Notes under the pieces: generated by a model
The model's database searches: none
What the model saw: the letters and a program-made list of their open reading frames with translations, nothing else
Told to the model about the DNA's origin: nothing
Made by a program: the position numbers and the translations under genes
Shown here: piece after piece, positions 7,683-13,312 of the stretch
Numbering within the stretch: position 1 is the stretch's first letter
How the letters are laid out: the number at the start of each line of letters is the position of its first letter
Source: CAYXRK01 sp964467615
GTDB taxonomy: Bacteria > Hydrogenedentota > Hydrogenedentia > Hydrogenedentales > GCA-2746185
Length of the DNA stretch: 13,312 bases
Direction of reading: 5' to 3'
Assembly: GCA_964467615.1 (NCBI GenBank)
Contig: CAYXRK010000135.1
Coordinates: 1 to 13,312, forward strand

Positions 7683-8807
7683 GATCGAGAGGATGTGTTG
7701 CCTGCCTACCCGGCGAAAGACCCAGTAGCGGCTGATCACGAAATTGAAAAACATCCCGGCGACGATTCCGATGAGCGCGGCGGCCTGGGGAATGGTAGTC
7801 CAGGCGTCGAGCGCGTACGCGGTGACGGAATAATTTACTAGCGCGCCGATGGAACTGGCCCCGCAGAAGCCGATGAGCTGCCTCCACCACGAATCAGCGC
7901 GGGCATACGAGAACGTGAAGCGGCGGTTGAGCACGAAGTTTGAGAGCATCGAGACGACAATCGCGATGGCCACGGCGGCCCGGACGGGCGCGTCGATCCA
8001 GAGAAGGCCGGTGAGGACGGCCATATTCAGGATGACACCTGAAGCACCAATAACGATGAATTGCGGGAGATGGGTCCATTCGAAATATTTGTAGATGAAT
8101 AGACGGCGGAGGTGCTGGAGATATTTGAGTTGCTCGATCAAGGTCAGTTTACTTTCGCCGTACTTGCGGTTGGCGAAATGAATGGGGACTTCGTGGACGG
8201 TCTCGACCCGGCATTTGACGAGCAATTCGAGGCCGATTTTGTATCCGACGGGGTTGAGATAGTCGGCTTGCTGGAAGGTCTCTCGTCGTAGCGCCAAGAA
8301 TCCGCTCATGGGATCCCTGACATTCGTGAAGGGGCGAGCGAGCAAGGTGGCGACTTTGGAATTTATCCACCGTAAGGCACCCCAGGATTCGTCCGTGCTC
8401 GAGCCGTGAACGTAACGGGAACCGATGACGAATTGGAAGCCCTTGTCGAGAGCCGTGAGCATCTCGGGGACTTTTTCCGGAGGATGGCTAAGGTCCGCGT
8501 CCATAACGACGAGGGTCTTCGCGCGCGCGGCCCGCATGCCGTCGACGACTGCTGGGCCCAGGCCGCGGTCCTTCGTGCGGACGATAAGGCGCACCCACGG
8601 ACGCGCGAGTTCTCGAACAACGTCCGCAGTACGGTCGGGACTGTTGTCATCGAGGATCAGCAGCTCTGCGTCAAGGTGGTTCTCCCTCAACATTGACTCG
8701 ATGCGGTCGATGAGATAGGGGATGTTCTCCGCTTCGCGATAGGTGGGCACGACGATCGAGATAGCGGGATCAATCGCCGGATCGGTAGATTCGGCGGCGT
8801 ATGTCAT
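7668..8807 (-). CDS. GT2 polyprenol-phosphate glycosyltransferase fused to GtrA domain
   Basis: A 379-residue fusion. The N-terminal 230 residues are a DPM1-like GT2 domain: AISIVVPTYREAENI (15-29), LILDDNSPDRT (50-60), the metal-binding MDADLSHPPE (102-111), GSRYVHG (129-135) and RDPMSGFLALRR (164-175). The family transfers a hexose from GDP- or UDP-sugar to a polyprenyl phosphate on the cytoplasmic face. Residues 247-368 form a four-helix GtrA domain (QFIVIGASG, SNFVLNRRFTF, FNFVISRYWVF), a family thought to flip polyprenyl-phosphate sugars across the membrane. I chose the ATG at 8807 because it overlaps the stop of the upstream GT87 gene as ATGA and sits 14 residues before the conserved domain; the frame extends upstream but without homology. 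Whether the sugar is mannose, glucose or another hexose cannot be read from the sequence. Confidence 0.93.
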   Translation of the reverse strand: MTYAAESTDPAIDPAISIVVPTYREAENIPYLIDRIESMLRENHLDAELLILDDNSPDRTADVVRELARPWVRLIVRTKDRGLGPAVVDGMRAARAKTLVVMDADLSHPPEKVPEMLTALDKGFQFVIGSRYVHGSSTDESWGALRWINSKVATLLARPFTNVRDPMSGFLALRRETFQQADYLNPVGYKIGLELLVKCRVETVHEVPIHFANRKYGESKLTLIEQLKYLQHLRRLFIYKYFEWTHLPQFIVIGASGVILNMAVLTGLLWIDAPVRAAVAIAIVVSMLSNFVLNRRFTFSYARADSWWRQLIGFCGASSIGALVNYSVTAYALDAWTTIPQAAALIGIVAGMFFNFVISRYWVFRRVGRQHILSIKKRA

Positions 8808-10018
8808 GCGGAAGCTGTGCGGTGAATTTTCGATGAGCGAAACGCCATGGCCACGATCGACGCGGCCACGGCGATCACAAGGACCACGCGCCATTGCGAG
8901 AGGATCGGTACGTTCAGTTCGTCCACGAGGCGTTGTGGAACCATGAGCGCCAATACGGTGAAGGCGGCGGGTAGCCAGAGGGCCGGCTGGTCCTCGACGC
9001 GGAGCCAGAGGCACACGAGGAGCGGAAGAATTGCAATGAGGTCATAGTCATGAGCGTTGGTGAAGACGATGGTGGCGGCCATGATGACGGCGAACCGCTC
9101 GAAGGCAGTGAACGTGTGGCGTTTCCACCAGACGAGCAGCGCGGCAAGCACTCCGAGTGGGACCAGGTTGGGCGCTGGGAGCCCGGCGACGAAGAGGAAA
9201 TTGCGCAGGCCGACGATATGTTTCCAGCCCAATTGGTTTGGAAGGACCTGGTCGTGATGCTGCACGGCAGCCATCCAGGCGCGGGGCGCGCCGATGATTC
9301 CATCCGTCACCATAGGCCATGCGCACATCGCCAGGGAGGTGAGAGCGGCGACGGCGAGTAGGCGCCATTCGCGTTCGAGCAACATCCATAACCCCGCGAG
9401 AAACGCGAGTTGCGGCTTGAAGCTCGCCAAGCCAAGGAGGCCCCCTGCCACTACCTTACTACCATTTCTATATAATAGATATGAAGTAGTAATAGAAACA
9501 CACGCGATTAAGGACGTCTGCCCCATCCAAATTATATGCGCGCAAAACGGCGCTCCAATACCTAGCGTGGCCGCCAACGCCGTGCTGAAGTTGCGGCCCA
9601 GCGGGGCGTGCGCGCGAGACTGTTGCCGCGCGACCCAGGCGAGCAGGCACCCAAGAACGAGGGCCATCGCCGAATTGAGCGCGACGCTCACCCACTTGGC
9701 CACGCCGTACGGAAGGACCGCTACGGCCATCGACAGCGGCGCGATTTGCGGGGGATAGAAAAAGTGGTAAACCGGGAAGTTCTTGAGCGGTTTTTGTTCA
9801 CCCATCGCACCGATCAGATTCTCGAGTACGTAGGGATTCGTCCCCTCGAGCCAGCAGACGCCCGCCGCGTACCAATAGAAACCGTCGAAATTTATCGGTC
9901 CTGAACGCCCGACGCCCAGCGGGCCAAACGCGAGCATGAAGACCAGCGCGAGGATGACGAGCGCCACTCCAAGAACGGTCCCTATACGGGTCAGAGTTTC
10001 CGTAGGGATTGCTTTCAT
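8804..10018 (-). CDS. GT87-family polyprenol-phosphate-sugar-dependent glycosyltransferase
   Basis: A 404-residue polytopic membrane protein of the GT87 (formerly DUF2029, PimE-like) family, which takes a sugar from polyprenyl-phosphate-hexose outside the cytoplasmic membrane and adds it to a glycan, lipid or protein. The first membrane segment is followed by INFDGFYWYAAG (42-53), whose Asp45 corresponds to the catalytic Asp of the GT-C fold. Later come HFFYPPQIAPL (85-95), WMGQTSLI (164-171) and GLLGLASFKPQLAFLAG (193-209), all typical of GT87, and a further run of hydrophobic segments. An upstream TTG at 10045 is in frame, but the ATG at 10018 is better placed after the leader. It is the first gene of the operon that also makes the GT2-GtrA fusion, its likely donor supplier. 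Codons 170-191 are unusually AT-rich. Confidence 0.88.
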   Translation of the reverse strand: MKAIPTETLTRIGTVLGVALVILALVFMLAFGPLGVGRSGPINFDGFYWYAAGVCWLEGTNPYVLENLIGAMGEQKPLKNFPVYHFFYPPQIAPLSMAVAVLPYGVAKWVSVALNSAMALVLGCLLAWVARQQSRAHAPLGRNFSTALAATLGIGAPFCAHIIWMGQTSLIACVSITTSYLLYRNGSKVVAGGLLGLASFKPQLAFLAGLWMLLEREWRLLAVAALTSLAMCAWPMVTDGIIGAPRAWMAAVQHHDQVLPNQLGWKHIVGLRNFLFVAGLPAPNLVPLGVLAALLVWWKRHTFTAFERFAVIMAATIVFTNAHDYDLIAILPLLVCLWLRVEDQPALWLPAAFTVLALMVPQRLVDELNVPILSQWRVVLVIAVAASIVAMAFRSSKIHRTASA

Positions 10019-10057
10019 CGGGGTTTTCCGGCTATCAAGGGCCAATCGCGGGCGCGG

Positions 10058-10086
10058 AGTATAGCCGATACGATCCAGGGCTTCGA
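10058..10086 (-). promoter_or_regulatory. Candidate promoter for the GT87 / GT2-GtrA / CPBP operon
   Basis: On the minus strand, TATACT (10063-10058) matches 5 of 6 bases of the -10 consensus and is preceded at 17 bases by the weak -35 TCGAAG (10086-10081). The -10 lies 39 bases before the GT87 start. The same ten bases, TATACTCCGC, occur upstream of tsaC at a similar distance from the start codon. I see no confident plus-strand promoter, and no sigma-32-like site, for hslU in the rest of this 208-base divergent gap. Confidence 0.35.
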
Positions 10087-10226
10087 CTCTGCCGCTAGAT
10101 TCACTGAGTGTTCGCTTTCGATTTTAGAAGCCGGCCGCGTGATCGCCATTCGTTGCTGAAGTGTGTCAAGCTATTCGTTTGTTTGTTGGGTTTTTCGGTT
10201 TCGATAGCGATTCAGGAGCGGTGATC

Positions 10227-11618
10227 GTGGAACAACTTACGCCTCGGCAAATCGTCGAGGAATTGGACAAGTACATCGTTGGGCAGAACGCGGCGAAGCG
10301 GAAGGTGGCGATTGCGCTGCGTAATCGGTGGCGCAGACAGCATCTTGGGGACGATCTTCGCGACGAGGTTGCGCCGAAGAATATCATCATGATTGGGCCG
10401 ACGGGCGTTGGGAAGACGGAGATCGCGCGGCGGCTATCAAAGCTGGTCGATGCGCCGTTTATCAAGGTCGAGGCGTCGAAGTTCACCGAGGTGGGTTATG
10501 TCGGCCGTGATTGCGAGTCGATGATTCGCGAGTTGACGGAAGTCGGCGTGAACATCGTGCGCGACGAAATGAAGCGGGCTTGCGAGCAGCAGGCAAAGGT
10601 GAACGCGCACCGCCGAGTTCTCGACATTCTGATGCCCCCGCAACCGCACCGCGCCCGCAAGGTGTTCAATCCGAACGATCCTAGCTCAGGCGATGAGGGC
10701 CCGGCCAAAGCGCTTGACGACACGCAGGCCGAGGCGCGGGCGCGCGAGTTGGTCGCGTCCAAGCTTTCAAGCGGCGACTTGGATGATCGTGAGATCGAGA
10801 TTAGCGTGCGAGACTCCGGACCCACGTCGATGATGCAGGTGTTCTCGAACACGGGCCTCGAGGAAATGGGCGTCAACATTGGCGAGATGTTCGGGAAGTT
10901 CATGCCGCAAAAAACCAAGACCCGCAAGACCACGATTCGAGAGGCGCGTAAACTTCTCGAAAATGAGGAACTCGACAAGTTGGTCGACATGGAGGCGGTC
11001 GTGCCCAATGCCATCGCCCGTGTCGAGAATGCGGGTATCGTCTTCCTAGACGAGATCGACAAAATCGCGTCGCGCCAATCGAAGGGGGCGGGGCCCGATA
11101 TCTCGCGTGAAGGCGTGCAGCGCGACATTCTGCCTATCGTCGAAGGTTCAACCGTCACGACAAAATACGGCCCCGTGAAGACGGATCACATTCTTTTCAT
11201 CGCCGCGGGCGCGTTTCACATTTCTAAAGTTTCCGATCTGATTCCTGAGTTGCAGGGCCGCTTCCCGATTCGAGTCGAACTCGACAGCTTGGACTCGGCG
11301 GACTTCGCGCGAATTTTGCGCGAGCCGAAGAACTCGCTCGTGCGGCAGTACGAGAGCATGCTTGCGACGGAGGGGGTGACGGTCAAATTTCAGGATGACG
11401 CGATCGACGAAATGGCGCGGATTTGTCAAGAGGTCAACGATACCACCGAGAACATCGGGGCGCGGCGCCTGCACACGATCATGGAATATCTCCTTGAGGA
11501 AATTTCCTTCACGGCCTCCGAACGCGGCGGTCAGAGTCTCGTCATCGATGCAGGCTTGGTGCGTGAACGTCTCGCCGGCATCCGTGAAGACCGCGACCTG
11601 TCGCGTTACGTTCTATAA
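10227..11618 (+). CDS. hslU: HslU, ATPase subunit of the HslUV protease
   Basis: A 463-residue AAA+ unfoldase that forms a hexameric ring and feeds proteins into the HslV peptidase. I chose the GTG at 10227 because AGGAG ends 8 bases upstream and it gives EQLTPRQIVEELDKYIVGQ, matching the family N-terminus; a GTG at 10221 is only 2 bases from that site. Visible features are Walker A GPTGVGKT (57-64), the pore loop GYVG (90-93), the family-specific I domain (about 110-240), Walker B IVFLDEIDKI (271-280), the sensor region GRFPIRVELDSL (344-355) and sensor 2 IGARRLHT (410-417). The C-terminal tail DLSRYVL closely matches the segment HslU docks into HslV. HslV normally sits just upstream, but is absent here. 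Nine bases separate it from pgeF. Confidence 0.96.
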   Translation: MEQLTPRQIVEELDKYIVGQNAAKRKVAIALRNRWRRQHLGDDLRDEVAPKNIIMIGPTGVGKTEIARRLSKLVDAPFIKVEASKFTEVGYVGRDCESMIRELTEVGVNIVRDEMKRACEQQAKVNAHRRVLDILMPPQPHRARKVFNPNDPSSGDEGPAKALDDTQAEARARELVASKLSSGDLDDREIEISVRDSGPTSMMQVFSNTGLEEMGVNIGEMFGKFMPQKTKTRKTTIREARKLLENEELDKLVDMEAVVPNAIARVENAGIVFLDEIDKIASRQSKGAGPDISREGVQRDILPIVEGSTVTTKYGPVKTDHILFIAAGAFHISKVSDLIPELQGRFPIRVELDSLDSADFARILREPKNSLVRQYESMLATEGVTVKFQDDAIDEMARICQEVNDTTENIGARRLHTIMEYLLEEISFTASERGGQSLVIDAGLVRERLAGIREDRDLSRYVL

Positions 11619-11627
11619 CCGTGTCAA

Positions 11628-12293
11628 ATGATCCGAATCGCAAGCATCGAGCGCCTCGGGGTCTCCGTCGCCGCAATGTCGGATAGTTCCGACGGAGACG
11701 CATCCGGCCCCGACCTGCCATCGATCTGCGCGGCTCTCGGTCTTGACGCCTCGAGCCTCATTACCGTCCGGCAGGTGCATGGATGCAACGTCGTGTTGGC
11801 CGATGATTGGGCGCCAGGCCCGAACTCAGTCGAGGCGGACGCGATCATCGTCAACCAACCGGGGACCTCGGTGGCAGTTCGTGTGGCGGACTGCGTTCCT
11901 ATCTGGATGTACACGAAGGACCTCGGAATTGGCGCACTCGTACATGCTGGAAGAGAAGGGACATTCCGGCGCATTTCGGAGGTGGTCGTGAGGCTTTTGA
12001 AGGAACAGTACGGTGCTCCGGCCGAGTCGTTGGCCGTCGTGCTCGGGCCGTCGGCCGGCCCGTGTTGCTACGAGGTTTCTGAGCCGATGGCCGAAGATTG
12101 GCGTATCGAAGGACTCGTTGCGGCTGGCCGCCATCTCGACCTCTGGCGCTCGAACGCTCGACAACTCGAATCGATGGGGATCGCGGCCACGAACATCGAA
12201 TTGCCCACGGTATGCACGATCTGCACGACAGAGTTTCATTCGCATCGCCGCACGGGAACGAAGGAACGAAACGCGGCCATTCTAAGCATCTGA
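11628..12293 (+). CDS. pgeF: PgeF/YfiH-family protein (multicopper polyphenol oxidase / laccase domain)
   Basis: A 221-residue member of the YfiH/DUF152 family; characterised members include purine nucleoside phosphorylase/adenosine deaminase-type enzymes and E. coli PgeF, which prevents misincorporation of serine or glycine into peptidoglycan precursors. The three metal-ligand positions are present: His51 in RQVHG, Cys89 in VADCVPIW and His106 in LVHAGREGTF. Supporting motifs are EADAIIVNQPGTSVAVRVADC (69-89), VLGPSAGPCCYEV (138-150) and the C-terminal FHSHRRTGTKERNAAIL. Two departures are clear: the usual HAGWRG reads HAGREG, and the N-terminal region lacks the usual LNLG...NR phrase. Length is slightly short for the family (about 240-260). 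It follows hslU by 9 bases with no clear ribosome-binding site, so it is probably coupled to hslU. Confidence 0.85.
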   Translation: MIRIASIERLGVSVAAMSDSSDGDASGPDLPSICAALGLDASSLITVRQVHGCNVVLADDWAPGPNSVEADAIIVNQPGTSVAVRVADCVPIWMYTKDLGIGALVHAGREGTFRRISEVVVRLLKEQYGAPAESLAVVLGPSAGPCCYEVSEPMAEDWRIEGLVAAGRHLDLWRSNARQLESMGIAATNIELPTVCTICTTEFHSHRRTGTKERNAAILSI

Positions 12294-12303
12294 AAACGAA
12301 GGG

Positions 12304-12319
12304 GTTGCGCTCGCGCAAC
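12304..12319 (+). other. Hairpin after pgeF without a T-tract
   Basis: A perfect 6-bp stem with a 4-base loop (GTTGCG-CTCG-CGCAAC) lies 10 bases after the pgeF stop. It is followed by TGGTGGTT rather than a run of T, so it does not look like a standard intrinsic terminator. It could stabilise the transcript 3' end or be a chance palindrome. Confidence 0.3.
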
Positions 12320-12355
12320 TGGTGGTTCGTTGCGTCGAAGTGGGGCCGAAATCTA

Positions 12356-12385
12356 TTGCGTAGTCTCGACCCCGTGTGATAGACT
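12356..12385 (+). promoter_or_regulatory. Candidate extended -10 promoter for rimP-nusA
   Basis: TTGCGT (12356-12361) lies 18 bases before TAGACT (12380-12385), and a TG pair one base before the -10 box (12377-12378) makes an extended -10 element. Transcription would begin near 12392, upstream of the terminator-like hairpin in the leader and about 95 bases before the rimP start. The assignment is from consensus matching only. Confidence 0.45.
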
Positions 12386-12400
12386 GCTTGACTGTTCAGC

Positions 12401-12440
12401 GGTTTGCGGGACCAAGAGTGGGTGCAAACCCACTCTTTTT
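12401..12440 (+). promoter_or_regulatory. Candidate transcription attenuator in the rimP-nusA leader
   Basis: A perfect 10-bp hairpin (AAGAGTGGGT 12414-12423 with ACCCACTCTT 12428-12437) closes on a GCAA tetraloop and is followed by further T residues to 12440, giving an intrinsic terminator. It sits between a candidate promoter and the rimP start codon. An upstream segment, GGTTTGCG (12401-12408), can pair over 8 bp (one G-U) with TGCAAACC (12423-12430), which would break the terminator, so two exclusive folds exist. E. coli rimP-nusA leaders also contain terminators and are autoregulated by NusA. The alternative is that this simply terminates the pgeF transcript. Confidence 0.6.
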
Positions 12441-12486
12441 ACTTGTGGGCGGACTATCGAGATTGCATGCGAAGGGTAACTTGCGA

Positions 12487-12942
12487 GTGGATCGATCAGA
12501 ATTTGCCAACGTGATCTGGGACCGGCTGGCGCCGGAAATCGAGGAGCAAGGCTACGAATTAGTCGAGGTTGAGTATGGCCAACATGGCGGCACGTACATA
12601 TTGCGCTTGTTCATCGATCGCGAAGGTGGCGTGACGCTTGACGATTGTGTTGGCCTCTCTCCTTACGTGGGCGCGATTTTAGATAAGGACGTCAATCTGG
12701 CGGAGAGTTATCTACTTGAAGTTTCGTCCCCGGGGATTGAAAGGCCAGTGCGCAAGGCCGAGGATTTTGCGCGATTTGAAGGCGAGACCATAAAGATTCA
12801 GACGAGGTCGCCGATTCAAGGACGTCGGCGATTCAGCGGCACGCTGAAAGGATATCGAGATGGTTTAATCTCGGTGGAAATTGACGGCGCGGTCCACGAA
12901 ATCCATATCGAGAACGTGAACAAGGCGCATTTGGTTCGGTAG
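12487..12942 (+). CDS. rimP: Ribosome maturation factor RimP
   Basis: A 151-residue protein of the RimP (YhbC) family, which binds the 30S subunit during maturation and is needed for efficient 16S rRNA processing. The N-terminal domain shows IEEQGYELVEVEYGQHGGTYILRLFIDREGGVTLDDC, and the family signature LEVSSPGIERPVRKAEDFARF is at about 78-98, followed by the C-terminal SH3-like beta domain (KIQTRSPIQGRRRFSGTLKGY). I chose the GTG at 12487, 10 bases from GAAGGG; the TTG at 12481 is also in frame but too close to that site. The frame runs upstream to 12376, yet that stretch has no family similarity and contains the leader hairpin. It lies 27 bases before nusA, the classical rimP-nusA pairing. 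Confidence 0.93.
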   Translation: MDRSEFANVIWDRLAPEIEEQGYELVEVEYGQHGGTYILRLFIDREGGVTLDDCVGLSPYVGAILDKDVNLAESYLLEVSSPGIERPVRKAEDFARFEGETIKIQTRSPIQGRRRFSGTLKGYRDGLISVEIDGAVHEIHIENVNKAHLVR

Positions 12943-12969
12943 GCGCGGCCGACGAAAAGGGGCTATAAG

Positions 12970-13312
12970 GTGGATACTAACCTTAAAGTGATACTGCAGC
13001 AGCTCGAGGCCGAGAAAAGCGTTGACCGGAACACGCTGATCGAGGCGATTCGCAGCGCGATCGAGAGCGCGGCCCGCAAGGGGATGAACCATGCGGCGAA
13101 TGTCTTGGTTGATGTCGATCCTGACACCATAAAGTTTAAGGTATTCGAAGTACGGACGGTGGTGGAGAAGGTCACGGATCCGATAACGGACATCTCGCTT
13201 GAGGACGCGCTTAAACTAAATCCCGAATCCGCGCTCGGCCACAAACTCAAGGTCCCCGCGGAGCCGAAGGATTTCGGCCGCATCGCCGCGCAAACGGCCA
13301 AGCAAGTGATCA
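12970..13312 (+). CDS. nusA: Transcription termination/antitermination factor NusA, 5' fragment
   Basis: The first 114 residues of NusA; the gene runs off the window, so the S1, KH1 and KH2 RNA-binding domains are not visible. The N-terminal domain, which binds RNA polymerase near the RNA exit channel, is clear: LEAEKSVDRNTLIEAIRSAIESAARKG (9-35), ANVLVDVDPDTIKFKVFEVRTVVEKV (39-64), DISLEDALKLNP (69-80) and the diagnostic DFGRIAAQTAKQVI at 101-114. The GTG start at 12970 has AAAAGGGG 7 bases upstream. It probably shares the rimP transcript, and a NusA-responsive attenuator in the rimP leader would close an autoregulatory loop. Confidence 0.95.
   Translation, partial: MDTNLKVILQQLEAEKSVDRNTLIEAIRSAIESAARKGMNHAANVLVDVDPDTIKFKVFEVRTVVEKVTDPITDISLEDALKLNPESALGHKLKVPAEPKDFGRIAAQTAKQVI

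Noticed and set aside
8808..9014. An upstream extension of the GT2-GtrA frame.
   Set aside because: It overlaps the GT87 coding region, has no similarity to GT2 proteins, and the ATG at 8807 overlaps the GT87 stop as ATGA.
10496..11158. A 220-residue minus-strand open frame opposite hslU.
   Set aside because: It is a Ser/Arg-rich antisense shadow of the conserved hslU sequence.
12376..12486. An N-terminal extension of RimP from a GTG at 12376.
   Set aside because: It has no family similarity, would include the leader hairpin, and the GTG at 12487 has a better ribosome-binding site.

Overview
The window is GC-rich (around 60% by eye) and densely coded. It reads as a chromosomal stretch from a Gram-negative-type bacterium, probably an uncultivated lineage. 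The mix of ATG, GTG and TTG starts, the frequent 4-base ATGA gene overlaps, and the diverged forms of several housekeeping proteins do not point clearly to a well-known genus. A Hydrogenedentes- or PVC/FCB-like source is only a guess. The window contains 12 genes; the first is cut at its 5' end and the last at its 3' end. I see no tRNA, rRNA, CRISPR array, insertion sequence or prophage.

Region 1 (1-5457, plus strand) is the end of a surface-polysaccharide operon: two GT4-type glycosyltransferases, a WecA/TagO-type polyprenyl-phosphate sugar-1-phosphate transferase that would start the lipid-linked glycan, and a large O-antigen ligase/polymerase (Wzy_C) protein with a C-terminal TPR-like tail. 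The genes are separated by 2 bases or joined by ATGA overlaps. Region 2 (5559-6679, plus strand) is a housekeeping pair: tsaC/ywlC (tRNA t6A synthesis) and rpiB (ribose-5-phosphate isomerase B).

Region 3 (10018-6781, minus strand) is a three-gene membrane operon: a GT87 polyprenol-phosphate-sugar-dependent glycosyltransferase, a DPM1-like GT2 glycosyltransferase fused to a GtrA domain, and a CPBP-family intramembrane protease. The first two look like a complete module: make the polyprenyl-phosphate hexose, flip it, use it. A plus-strand intrinsic terminator lies over the 3' end of the GT2-GtrA gene.

Region 4 (10227-13312, plus strand) carries hslU (with no hslV beside it), a variant pgeF/yfiH, then rimP and nusA. 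The rimP-nusA leader holds an extended -10 promoter, a perfect 10-bp terminator hairpin with a GCAA tetraloop, and an upstream segment able to pair with the terminator. This is a good candidate for a transcription attenuator controlling the rimP-nusA operon, and it is the most interesting regulatory signal in the window. The rest is mostly recognisable families; I did not find a clearly novel defence or mobile system.
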